DNA of 64,000 nucleotides from Arthrobacter sp. PM3 (GTDB lineage Bacteria; Actinomycetota; Actinomycetes; Actinomycetales; Micrococcaceae): positions 2,020,230 to 2,084,229 of the forward strand of contig NZ_CP022314.1 in the NCBI RefSeq assembly GCF_003352915.1. Direction: 5' to 3'. The notes beneath the pieces are model-generated. The model saw only the letters and a list, made by a program, of their open reading frames with translations. It searched no databases and was not told the DNA's origin. How positions within the stretch are numbered: position 1 is the first letter of the stretch; every line of letters begins with the position of its first letter. Shown in pieces: positions 54,401-63,330 of the stretch. Made by a program: the position numbers and the translations under genes.

Positions 54401-57214
54401 ATGGCTGACACTGCAATGCATTCCGACACCGATCTTGCGGCCGAACTCCGGGCTGACGTCCGCCGCGTGTCCACCCTCCTGGGCGAATCCCTGGTCCGCC
54501 AGCACGGGCCGGAACTCCTTGACCTCGTCGAGCAGGTGCGCCTGCTGACCAAGGAATCCAAGGAAGCCGCCCGTGGCGGAGCCGACGCCACCGGCCCGTG
54601 GAGCTCGTACGACGTCGTCGCCCAGGTCCGTGAACTGCTCGGCTCCCTGCCGCTCGAGCAGGCCACGGACCTGGTGCGCGCCTTCGCGTTCTACTTCCAC
54701 CTGGCCAACGCCGCCGAGCAGGTGCACCGGGTCCGCGGGCTGCGCACCCGCCAGGAAAAAGACGGCTGGCTCGCCAAGGCCGTCGTCGAGATCGCGGACC
54801 AGGCCGGCAGTTCCGTGCTGCAGGACGTCGTCAACGAACTCGACGTCCGTCCCATCTTCACCGCGCACCCCACCGAGGCGTCCCGCCGCTCTGTCCTAGA
54901 TAAGATCCGCCGGCTCTCGGACATCCTCGCCGAGTCCACGGAGGAGGGCACGTCCGCGCGCCGCCGCCAGGACCGCCACCTGTCCGAGGTCATCGACCAG
55001 ATGTGGCAGACGGACGAGCTCCGCCAGGTCCGGCCCACGCCCGTGGATGAGGCCCGGAACGCCATCTACTACCTCACCGGCATTCTCAGCGACGCCATGC
55101 CGGAAATGCTCTCGGACCTGTCCGAGCTCCTCGCCGAGCACGGCGTCACCCTGGCCGCCCAGAAGGCCCCGATCCGCTTCGGCTCCTGGATCGGCGGCGA
55201 CCGGGACGGCAACCCCAACGTCACCGCCGCCGTCACCCGCGAGATCCTCCAGATCCAGAACCAGCACGCCGTGCGGATCAGCATCGGCCTGATCGACGGG
55301 CTCATCTCCATCCTGTCCAACTCGACCGCACTGGCCGGGGCGGACCAGGAGCTCCTGGACTCGATCGACGTCGACCTCAAGAACCTGCCCGGCCTGGACC
55401 GCCGCGTCCTCGAGCTGAACGCCCAGGAGCCGTACCGGCTCAAGCTGACCTGCATCAAGGCCAAGCTGATCAATACCGGCAAGCGGGTCGCCGCCGGCTC
55501 CGCGCACGAGCCCGGCCGCGACTACACCGCCACCGCGGAGCTCCTGGCCGAACTCGGCTTGCTGGAGCGGTCCCTGCGCAACCACCACGCCGCGCTTGCC
55601 GCCGACGGCGCCCTGGCCCGGGCACGCCGCGCCATCGCCTCGTTCGGGCTGCACCTGGCCACCCTCGACATCCGCGAGCACGCGGACTACCACCATGACG
55701 CCGTCGGCCAGCTCATGGACCGCCTCGGCGGGCCCGGCGTCCGGTACGCCGAGCTCAGCCGCGCCGAGCGGCACGAGGTCCTGGGCTCCGAACTCGCGTC
55801 CCGCCGCCCGCTCTCGGGCCACCCGATCAAGCTCGACGGCGTCGCTGACGGCACGTACGACGTCTTCCGGGAGATCCGGCGCGCCCTGCGCACCTACGGC
55901 CCCGACGTGATCGAGACCTACATCATTTCCATGACCCGCGGCGCGGACGACGTCCTAGCCGCTGCGGTGCTGGCCCGCGAGGCCGGCCTGGTGAACCTCT
56001 TCGGCGAGGCGCCCTACGCCAAGATCGGCTTCGCGCCGCTGCTGGAGACCGTGGAGGAGCTGCGGGCCTCGGCCGAGATCGTGGACCGGCTGCTCTCCGA
56101 CTCGTCCTACCGCGAGCTGGTCCGGCTGCGCGGCGACGTGCAGGAAATCATGCTCGGATACTCGGACTCCAATAAGGAATCCGGCGTCATGACCAGCCAG
56201 TGGGAGATCTACAAGACCCAGCGCAAGCTCCGCGACGTGGCCGCCAAGCACGGCGTCCGGGTCCGCCTCTTCCACGGCCGCGGCGGCTCGGTGGGCCGCG
56301 GCGGCGGACCGACCTACGACGCCATCATGGCGCAGCCCAACGGCGTGCTCGAGGGCGAAATCAAGTTCACCGAGCAAGGCGAGGTCATCTCGGACAAGTA
56401 CTCCCTGCCGGAGCTGGCCCGCGAAAACCTCGAGCTCTCCCTCGCGGCCGTGCTGCAGGGATCGGCGCTGCACCGCACGCCGCGCACCTCGGAGGACCAG
56501 CGCGTGCGCTATGGCGACGTCATGGAAACCGTCTCCGACGCCGCGTTTGCCCGCTACCGCTCGCTCATTGACGATCCCGACCTGCCCGCCTACTTCATGG
56601 CTTCCACACCGGTGGAGCAGTTGGGGTCCCTGAACATCGGATCGCGCCCGTCCAAGCGGCCCGATTCCGGTGCCGGGCTGGAGGGCCTGCGGGCCATCCC
56701 GTGGGTGTTCGGCTGGACGCAGTCGCGGCAGATCGTTCCGGGCTGGTTCGGTGTGGGCTCCGGGCTCAAGGCCGCGCGCGAGGCCGGACACTCGGCCCAG
56801 CTCAAGGAGATGATCGAGGGCTGGCACTTCTTCCGCTCCGTGCTCTCCAACGTGGAAATGACCCTTGCTAAGACGGACATGGACATCGCCGGCTACTACG
56901 TCTCCACTCTGGTCCCGGAGGAACTGCACCACCTGTTCCGCGCCATCCGCGCCGAGTACGACCTCACCGTCGCGGAAATCCAGAACCTCACCGGCGAGCA
57001 CGTGATCCTCGACGCCCAGCCCACCCTGAAGCGCTCCCTCGAAATCCGCGACCAGTACCTGGACCCGATCAGCTACCTGCAGGTGGAACTGCTGCGCCGC
57101 GTCCGGGCCGAGGCCGGGGCGAGCATCTCCGGCGCCGAGATCGACGAACGGCTCCAGCGCGCCATGCTGATCACCGTCAACGGCGTCGCCGCCGGGCTGC
57201 GGAACACCGGGTAG
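54401..57214 (+). CDS. ppc: Phosphoenolpyruvate carboxylase
   Basis: Anaplerotic carboxylation of PEP to oxaloacetate. The 937 residues match the bacterial enzyme. [14 protein letters not shown] (catalytic His, about residue 155), [10 protein letters not shown] (about 587) and [14 protein letters not shown] (about 623) are the signatures. ATG 54401 is taken over an upstream in-frame start at 54326, since the family begins near here. The transcript runs into repeat cluster A3. Confidence 0.95.
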   Translation: MADTAMHSDTDLAAELRADVRRVSTLLGESLVRQHGPELLDLVEQVRLLTKESKEAARGGADATGPWSSYDVVAQVRELLGSLPLEQATDLVRAFAFYFHLANAAEQVHRVRGLRTRQEKDGWLAKAVVEIADQAGSSVLQDVVNELDVRPIFTAHPTEASRRSVLDKIRRLSDILAESTEEGTSARRRQDRHLSEVIDQMWQTDELRQVRPTPVDEARNAIYYLTGILSDAMPEMLSDLSELLAEHGVTLAAQKAPIRFGSWIGGDRDGNPNVTAAVTREILQIQNQHAVRISIGLIDGLISILSNSTALAGADQELLDSIDVDLKNLPGLDRRVLELNAQEPYRLKLTCIKAKLINTGKRVAAGSAHEPGRDYTATAELLAELGLLERSLRNHHAALAADGALARARRAIASFGLHLATLDIREHADYHHDAVGQLMDRLGGPGVRYAELSRAERHEVLGSELASRRPLSGHPIKLDGVADGTYDVFREIRRALRTYGPDVIETYIISMTRGADDVLAAAVLAREAGLVNLFGEAPYAKIGFAPLLETVEELRASAEIVDRLLSDSSYRELVRLRGDVQEIMLGYSDSNKESGVMTSQWEIYKTQRKLRDVAAKHGVRVRLFHGRGGSVGRGGGPTYDAIMAQPNGVLEGEIKFTEQGEVISDKYSLPELARENLELSLAAVLQGSALHRTPRTSEDQRVRYGDVMETVSDAAFARYRSLIDDPDLPAYFMASTPVEQLGSLNIGSRPSKRPDSGAGLEGLRAIPWVFGWTQSRQIVPGWFGVGSGLKAAREAGHSAQLKEMIEGWHFFRSVLSNVEMTLAKTDMDIAGYYVSTLVPEELHHLFRAIRAEYDLTVAEIQNLTGEHVILDAQPTLKRSLEIRDQYLDPISYLQVELLRRVRAEAGASISGAEIDERLQRAMLITVNGVAAGLRNTG

Positions 57215-57231
57215 CCTCCCCGGCCCCGGCT

Positions 57232-57449
57232 CCTCCCTCACGTATGGCAGGTTTCTTCCGGATCCTCCCTCAGGTCTGGCGGGTTTTCTCCGGACGCTCC
57301 CTCAGGTCTGGCGGGTGTTTTCCGGATCCTCCCTCAGGTCTGGCGGGTTTACTCCGGACGCTCCCTCAGAACGTGAGGGAGGGTCTGCGTGAATCCCGCA
57401 GAACGTGAGGGAGGGTCCGCGGGATTCCGGCAGGACCTGCGGGAGGGTC
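57232..57449. repeat. Family A 32-bp repeat cluster, locus A3
   Basis: Five direct units start at 57232, 57264, 57296, 57328 and 57360, each exactly 32 bases apart (consensus start SCTCCCTCAGGTCTGGCGGG). Three inverted units (GTGAGGGAGGGTC-like) start at 57373, 57405 and 57437, again 32 bases apart. The direct and inverted arrays meet at 57360-57385. It follows ppc. Units are too uniform for a CRISPR: there are no unique spacers. Confidence 0.93.
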
Positions 57450-57493
57450 TTAGGGCGGGCGGAGGGGGCTCCGGTGGCGGATAGGGTGGTTCC

Positions 57494-57799
57494 ATGCCGT
57501 CGTTCCAGACCAGACTCAAGATCACCGGACTCAAGCCCGGCAGCCCGCCCGAAGCGGTCATGGCCGCGGCCATCGAGGCGCTCGGCACGCGGCACCACGT
57601 CGAAGCGCATCAGCTGGAGCTCGCCGGCGGCGTGCCGCAGCTGAACCTGCGCTTCCTGGTCGACGCCACCGCCTACGCCGCTGAGAACAGCCAGGCGCTC
57701 GAATCGGCAGCGATGATGCGTGACGCCGTCGAACGCGTTGCGCTGACCGGAACCCTGACGGTGCTGCGCCGCAGCCGCGGCCGCTGGGCGCCCGTCTAG
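57494..57799 (+). CDS. Small conserved-looking protein of unknown function
   Basis: A 101-residue soluble protein: FQTRLKITGLKPGSPPEAVM at the start, then helix- and strand-forming stretches, ending TGTLTVLRRSRGRWAPV. Coding-type third-position bias supports it as a real gene. I recognise no family. It sits between repeat cluster A3 and dedA, with only 11 bases to the convergent dedA stop. Confidence 0.6.
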   Translation: MPSFQTRLKITGLKPGSPPEAVMAAAIEALGTRHHVEAHQLELAGGVPQLNLRFLVDATAYAAENSQALESAAMMRDAVERVALTGTLTVLRRSRGRWAPV

Positions 57800-57810
57800 A
57801 AACCGGGCGG

Positions 57811-58446
57811 CTAGAAGTCCAGTTCCTCGTCGGGGTCGCCCGGGCCGGACGCCACGGGGGAGCGGCTGCCCCGGCGCCGCGTCACGATCACGCCTACCAC
57901 CGCGCCGATCACCAGCCCCACGGCGACGCCGATCAGCGAGCTCGCCCAGAAGGGAAGCCGGGTGGCCGAACCCGTGAAATAGCCCAGCGCCACGGACCAG
58001 CTTGCCCACAGCAGGCCGCCGAGGGCCGCGCAGAGGCTGAAGCCGCGGGTCGAGACGTTGGCGATGCCCGCTGCGGCCGTCGTGGCCAGCCGCCCGCCCG
58101 GGATGAACCGGAGGCCGATGATCGCCCCGTAAGTGGAGGACCGGCCCGCCTTCGCGATCGCCGCGTGCACGGCCGCGTGGAACCGCAGGCCCCATTTCCA
58201 GCGGTCCAGCACGTGGCTCAGCCGCCGCTTGAACAGTTCGAAGACCAGCATGTCGCCCAGCCAGGACGCCAGGGCGGTCAAGAGCACCACGGCGAAGGCG
58301 TTGATCCGGCCTTCGGCGGAGAGGGCCCCGCCGGTGATGACGAGCATTTCGGAGGGCAGCGGCGGGAAGATGGCGTCGCCGATCACCAGGGGGAAGATCC
58401 AGAAATAGATCGCGGCACCCCAGCTGTCCGCGTTGCCCAAGTCCAT
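57811..58446 (-). CDS. DedA-family membrane protein
   Basis: A 211-residue membrane protein with about five helices, of the DedA/SNARE-associated family, which acts as phospholipid flippases or in proton-driven homeostasis. FPLVIGDAIFPPLPSEMLVI, WLGDMLVFELFKR and GLRFIPGGRLATTAAAG (about 115-131; conserved Gly and Arg) fit. ATG 58446 is preferred; an in-frame start at 58464 adds six residues. Confidence 0.85.
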   Translation of the reverse strand: MDLGNADSWGAAIYFWIFPLVIGDAIFPPLPSEMLVITGGALSAEGRINAFAVVLLTALASWLGDMLVFELFKRRLSHVLDRWKWGLRFHAAVHAAIAKAGRSSTYGAIIGLRFIPGGRLATTAAAGIANVSTRGFSLCAALGGLLWASWSVALGYFTGSATRLPFWASSLIGVAVGLVIGAVVGVIVTRRRGSRSPVASGPGDPDEELDF

Positions 58447-58473
58447 GGGCACAAGGTACCGCACTTCCGGCCG

Positions 58474-59412
58474 CTAGCGGGCTTCGCTGAGGTCCAGCCC
58501 GCTGCGGTACTCCACGGGCCTGCCGGTGATGGGGTCAACGAAGCGGATTCCGCGGGCCAGGAGCTGCAGCGGCTTGGCGTAATCGTCGGGTGCCTTGTCC
58601 AGCAGCTCCGGGTAGAACGCGTCGTTGACGATCCCCAGGCCCAGCGAGGCCATGTGCACGCGGAGCTGGTGGGTCTTACCCGAGTGAGGCTCGAGCCGGT
58701 ACAGGGCACGGCGCGGGCCGCCGGCGGCGTCCGCGTCGAAGGTCCGCAGCCGGTCGATCCGGGTTTCGGCGTTGGGTTCGCCGTCGACCACTTCCGCCAG
58801 CAGGTAGCTGCGGGACTTGGTCATCCGGTTCCGCACTACCACGGGGAACTCGACGGCGGGATGGCCCGGGGCCGGCTCCGCGGCGGACACGCACTCGTAT
58901 TCCTTCTGCACCTGACGCTTTTCGAACAGGACCTGGTACTTGCCGCGGGTCGCGGGGTTCGTGGAGAGCAGGAGGACCCCGGCCGTCATCCGGTCGAGGC
59001 GGTGCATGGGGATCAGGTCCGGGAGGTCCAGTTGGTTCCGGAGCCGGACCAGGGCCGACTCCTGGATGTACGTCCCGCCGGGCGTGGTGGGCAGGAAGTG
59101 CGGCTTGTCCACCACCAGCAGGTGCTCGTCCTGGTGCAGGATGGACAACTCCACCGGGATGCGGGTCTCCGGCGGCAGGGTGCGGTAGTACCAGATGAAA
59201 GTGTGGTCCTGCAGCGGCGTGCTGCGGTCCAGGGCGACCCCGGCCTCGCCGACGATCTCGCCGGCGTCGAACCGGTCCTCAATGCCCTGCGGATCGATGT
59301 GCCCCCAGCGGTGCATCATGTAGTCCAGCGCCGTCTCCCAGGGCCCCTCGTCCGGCAGGCGCAGGCGGGTGGCGTTGACGCCGTCGCGCACGGGAAGGGG
59401 GGATTGCATCAC
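58474..59412 (-). CDS. RluA-family pseudouridine synthase
   Basis: A 312-residue RNA-modifying enzyme. The catalytic motif HRLDRMTAG (Asp, about residues 134-142) and SGKTHQLRVHMASLG (about 246-260) are present. The N-terminal 80 residues are not a typical S4 domain. It converts U to pseudouridine in 23S rRNA or tRNA; the exact site is unknown. Confidence 0.88.
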   Translation of the reverse strand: MMQSPLPVRDGVNATRLRLPDEGPWETALDYMMHRWGHIDPQGIEDRFDAGEIVGEAGVALDRSTPLQDHTFIWYYRTLPPETRIPVELSILHQDEHLLVVDKPHFLPTTPGGTYIQESALVRLRNQLDLPDLIPMHRLDRMTAGVLLLSTNPATRGKYQVLFEKRQVQKEYECVSAAEPAPGHPAVEFPVVVRNRMTKSRSYLLAEVVDGEPNAETRIDRLRTFDADAAGGPRRALYRLEPHSGKTHQLRVHMASLGLGIVNDAFYPELLDKAPDDYAKPLQLLARGIRFVDPITGRPVEYRSGLDLSEAR

Positions 59413-59465
59413 CGCACCATTCTACGTGGCTGCCCCGCCCGCCCCGCCTGCCCCTCACTCCGGGT

Positions 59466-59523
59466 TCGCCGGAGAGCTTCGAACTCGCCGGAACGTTCCG
59501 GCGATCCCGCACGTTTCCGGCGA
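59466..59523. repeat. Family B 19-bp repeat cluster, locus B6
   Basis: Direct TCGCCGGA units at 59466 and 59485, inverted TTCCGGCGA at 59496 and 59515; each pair is 19 bases apart. This is the only family B cluster found in a divergent intergenic region. Confidence 0.85.
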
Positions 59524-59551
59524 ACTCAGGGCTCCGACCAGAAAAAAGTTC

Positions 59552-59580
59552 TTGACAAATAAAATTGTCGGTAGCAAAAT
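59552..59580 (+). promoter_or_regulatory. ArsR promoter with an internal palindrome
   Basis: -35 TTGACA (59552-59557), a 17-base spacer and CAAAAT (59575-59580) as a weak -10, just before the ATG at 59587. GACAA (59554-59558) and TTGTC (59565-59569) flank 6 bases between the promoter boxes and suit an autoregulatory operator. Confidence 0.6.
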
Positions 59581-59586
59581 GGAGCC

Positions 59587-60249
<663 letters not shown>

Positions 60250-60280
60250 GCAACAGACCAGCAAAGCAAGGAGCAGGACA

Positions 60281-60973
60281 ATGACTGACAAGCGTGAATT
60301 CGAAATCACCTACGACACCGAGCTGCCCGGCACCCCCGAGCGCGTCTGGGAAGCGGTCACCAAGGACACCCCGGCCTGGATGTTCCCCACGGACCAGTGG
60401 CCGGCAGTCCGGACCGTGGACGAGTACCCCTCCCATCTGGTCTCCCGGATGGACGGCCCGGACGGCTGGTTCAACCAGCTCGAACACGTCCTGGAGCCGC
60501 TCGACGGTGGTCGGGCGCGGCTGCACTACGTCCACAGCGGCATCTTCGCGGACAACTGGGACGGGCAGTACGACGGCGCCAGCAAGCACACCGTCTTCTA
60601 CCTGCACACCCTGGGCCAGTACCTGAAATACTTCGACGGCCAGCCGGTGGTCTTCACGGACATCCAGGCGCCCGCCGCGTCGCAGGCTCCGGACGGCTTT
60701 GCCCGGCTCCGGAAGGCGATGGGCGTCGAGAACGCGGTCCAGGGGGATGCCGTGGAACTGGAGCTCGACGGCGTCGGACGGCTTAGCGGCGAAGTGGACT
60801 TCGCCAACGAGAACTTCCTCGGGCTGCGCACCAAAGACGCGATGTACCGCTTCTTTGGCCGCAATGCTTTTGGGGCGCCCGTGGGCATGACCGTGCACGA
60901 CTTCAGCGGCAGCGGGGACTCGGGTGCGACGGCGGAGGCCTGGGCCGGGTTCCTGGCGACGGCCTACGCGTAG
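60281..60973 (+). CDS. SRPBCC/AHSA1-like protein
   Basis: A 230-residue START/Bet v1-fold protein: FEITYDTELPGTPERVWEAV at the N-terminus is the AHSA1 signature; VHSGIFADNWDGQYDGASKH is the central strand/helix region. The ligand is unknown. It is 31 bases downstream of the ArsR-like gene and has AAGGAG before its ATG. Confidence 0.78.
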   Translation: MTDKREFEITYDTELPGTPERVWEAVTKDTPAWMFPTDQWPAVRTVDEYPSHLVSRMDGPDGWFNQLEHVLEPLDGGRARLHYVHSGIFADNWDGQYDGASKHTVFYLHTLGQYLKYFDGQPVVFTDIQAPAASQAPDGFARLRKAMGVENAVQGDAVELELDGVGRLSGEVDFANENFLGLRTKDAMYRFFGRNAFGAPVGMTVHDFSGSGDSGATAEAWAGFLATAYA

Positions 60974-60988
60974 CGCAAGCCTCCCCGC

Positions 60989-61105
60989 CGACGCGCACCC
61001 CGGCCAGCGACGCGCAACCTGACTGGCGACGCGCAAATCCCCCCGGCGCTGCCCGAATATGGGTGCGACGGGGGATTTGCGCGTCGCGGGAGGGAACGCG
61101 CGTCG
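60989..61105. repeat. Family C 19-bp repeat cluster
   Basis: Direct CGACGCGCA units at 60989, 61008 and 61027 (19-base period) and inverted units at 61077 and 61096 (19 apart). The 17 bases 61027-61043 pair perfectly with 61070-61086. It lies between the convergent SRPBCC and MocR genes, and could act as a bidirectional terminator. Confidence 0.88.
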
Positions 61106-61112
61106 GCGGAGA

Positions 61113-62606
61113 TTAGGCGATGGCCGCGGCCGGCGGGGCGGGCAGGTCGCGCCGCAGCTGGGGAGTGCGCTCGAGCCGGTCCTGCGCGGCCCGCAGCGCC
61201 AGGACCGCCGTCTCCAGCTGCCCGGGCGGCAGGGTGAACGGCACGCGAAGGTGCCTTTCGAAGGCCCCGCCGACGCCGAACCGCGGCCCCGCGGCAAGCC
61301 GGATCCCGACGTCGGGCGCCACCACGGCGAGGGCGGTGCTGATGGGTGCCGGGAGGCGGCACCAGACGGACAGGCCGCCGTCGGGCCGTTCCACTTCCCA
61401 GCCCGGCAGGTGTTCGCCCAGCAGGTCCAGCAGCGTGTCCCGGTTTTCGCGCAGTGCCGCGAGCCGGGCCGGGAGCGGCTCCGGCATGGCGTTGACCAGA
61501 TGCGCCGCGGCCAGCTGTTCGACCACCGGGCCGCCAAGGTCCAGGGTGGTGCGGGCGGCGGCGAAGCGCTGGATCAGGGATTCGCCGGCGCGGATCCAGC
61601 CCGTGCGCAGCCCGGCCCAGTGTGACTTGCTGAGGGAGCCGATGGAGACCACCGCCGGGCTGAAGGCGGCCATCGGGGTGGAGCCGGCGCCGTCGAGGTC
61701 CAGCTCGCGCAGTGTCTCGTCCGCCACCAGGACGGTGCCCGCGGCCGCGGCGGCCCGCACCAGCCGCCGCCGCTGGGCATCGGGCATGAGCCGGCCGGTG
61801 GGGTTGTGGAAGTCCGGCACCACATAGGCCATGGCGGGCCGCTGCTGCAGGAGCGCCGCTTCCATGGCTTCGAGGTCCCAGCCGCCCCGGCCGGCGGAGC
61901 GTCCGGCCGGCATGGCGACCGGGACCGGCCGGCAGCCGGCGGCCCGGATAGCGTCGAGGGCGTTGGGATAGCTCGGATGCTCCACGAGGACCTTGGTGCC
62001 CGAGCGGCCGGCGAAGGTGCGGAGCACGATGTTCAGCGCATGCTGCGCGCCCGAGGTGACCAGGATCTGCGCGGCCGTCGTGGGAACCCCCGCGGCGGTG
62101 TAGCGCGCCGCGAGGGCTTCGCGGAGCGGGCCGACGCCCAGGGCGTCGTAGCCGAAACCCGGCAGGAGCGCGGGGAGTTCCGTCAGTGCCGCGGCGAAGG
62201 CCCGGTGCACCACTTCGCCGCTGGCGGGCAGGGAGGCATAGGCGAGGTCCAGGATTCCGTCCGGCACGGCAAGTCCCGGAGCTCCGCTGAGCCGCAAGGT
62301 CCCGTCAGGCCCGCCGGCGTGGGCCGGCCCCTGGCTCGGGATGCAGCTGCGGCTCCGGCTGCCCTGGCCGCTGCTGAGGAACCCCTGCTCGCGCAGCAGG
62401 GCATACGCCGCGGTCACCGTGGTGCGGCTGATGCCCAGGGTCGCGGCCAGCGCGCGCTCGCTGGGCAGCGCGGTGTCCAGGGCCAGACGGCCGTCGAGGA
62501 TGAGCAGGCGGACGACGTCGGCCAGCTCGCGGTAGGCGGGCGCGGCACCAACGCTCCACTTGCCCAGGAGGCGGGCCATGGACCCCGGGGTCAGAGAACC
62601 GGACAT
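61113..62606 (-). CDS. MocR-family regulator (GntR wHTH + PLP aminotransferase fold), YczR-like
   Basis: A 497-residue regulator. Residues 18-85 are a GntR-type winged helix (LALDTALPSERALAATLGIS, TTVTAAYALLREQG). The remainder is a fold-type-I aminotransferase domain with the PLP-lysine region SLSKSHWAGLRTGW (about residues 330-343). It is divergent from a YczE membrane-protein gene, the classical YczR/YczE pairing, which it probably activates. Confidence 0.88.
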   Translation of the reverse strand: MSGSLTPGSMARLLGKWSVGAAPAYRELADVVRLLILDGRLALDTALPSERALAATLGISRTTVTAAYALLREQGFLSSGQGSRSRSCIPSQGPAHAGGPDGTLRLSGAPGLAVPDGILDLAYASLPASGEVVHRAFAAALTELPALLPGFGYDALGVGPLREALAARYTAAGVPTTAAQILVTSGAQHALNIVLRTFAGRSGTKVLVEHPSYPNALDAIRAAGCRPVPVAMPAGRSAGRGGWDLEAMEAALLQQRPAMAYVVPDFHNPTGRLMPDAQRRRLVRAAAAAGTVLVADETLRELDLDGAGSTPMAAFSPAVVSIGSLSKSHWAGLRTGWIRAGESLIQRFAAARTTLDLGGPVVEQLAAAHLVNAMPEPLPARLAALRENRDTLLDLLGEHLPGWEVERPDGGLSVWCRLPAPISTALAVVAPDVGIRLAAGPRFGVGGAFERHLRVPFTLPPGQLETAVLALRAAQDRLERTPQLRRDLPAPPAAAIA

Positions 62607-62610
62607 AGGG

Positions 62611-62647
62611 CCAGTATTTCAAACTGGCTATGGATTGCAAGGCCAGT
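62611..62647. promoter_or_regulatory. Three CCAGT half-sites in the MocR/YczE divergent region
   Basis: CCAGT at 62611-62615, its inverted form ACTGG at 62623-62627, and CCAGT again at 62643-62647. The mixed direct/inverted layout is the kind of site described for MocR dimers. Confidence 0.55.
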
Positions 62648-62667
62648 TCTCCCGGAGGATGGATGTC

Positions 62668-63330
62668 ATGTTGACCCGCAGATTCCTCCAGCTCCTGATC
62701 GGCCTCGCCATGTACGGCGTTTCCCTCTCCATGTTCATCCGGGCCGGTCTCGGAACGGCGCCGTGGGATGTGCTGCACCAGGGCCTGACCGCCAGGACCG
62801 GGCTGAGCCTAGGCACGGTGGTGATCATCGTCAGCTTCCTGGTGCTGCTGCTGTGGATCCCGCTGCGGCAGTGGCCAGGCGTCGGAACCCTGTGCAACGC
62901 GGTGCTGGTGGGTGTCTTCGCGGACCTCGGGCTGGCGGTCATCCCGGCGTTCTCGCATCTGGGCGGCCAGATCGGACTTCTGGTCGGGGCGGTGCTGCTC
63001 AACGGGGTGGCCTCGGCCTGCTACATCGGGGCCCGGTTGGGTCCGGGGGCGCGGGACGGCCTCATGACCGGTCTCGCCCGCCGAACGGGCTGGCCGGTCC
63101 GGGTGTGCCGCACCGGCATCGAAGTGGTGGTTCTCGGGGCCGGCTGGCTCCTGGGCGGTTCGGTGGGCGCGGGCACGGTGCTGTACGCCCTGGCGATCGG
63201 GCCGCTGGTGCAGCTGATGCTGCCGTGGTTCACGGTGCCCGGGGCGCGTCCTGCTGCGGCAAACGCCGACGTCCCGGAAGCGGCTGCCGTCACCGGCGCC
63301 GCTGCACCGGCTTCGTCGCCGGCGGCCTGA
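62668..63330 (+). CDS. YczE/YyaS/YitT-family membrane protein
   Basis: A 220-residue membrane protein with about five helices: RRFLQLLIGLAMYGVSLSMF, GLGTAPWDVLHQGL (about residues 29-42) and GARLGPGARDGLM (about 124-136) are YczE features. The molecular function is unknown. ATG 62668 has GGAGG nine bases upstream; ATG 62659 is too close. The last 41 bases overlap the convergent Fpg/Nei gene. Confidence 0.85.
   Translation: MLTRRFLQLLIGLAMYGVSLSMFIRAGLGTAPWDVLHQGLTARTGLSLGTVVIIVSFLVLLLWIPLRQWPGVGTLCNAVLVGVFADLGLAVIPAFSHLGGQIGLLVGAVLLNGVASACYIGARLGPGARDGLMTGLARRTGWPVRVCRTGIEVVVLGAGWLLGGSVGAGTVLYALAIGPLVQLMLPWFTVPGARPAAANADVPEAAAVTGAAAPASSPAA

Noticed and set aside
57232..57449. CRISPR array
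   Set aside because: The 32-base units are near-identical throughout with no unique spacers, the array reverses orientation, and no cas genes are present.
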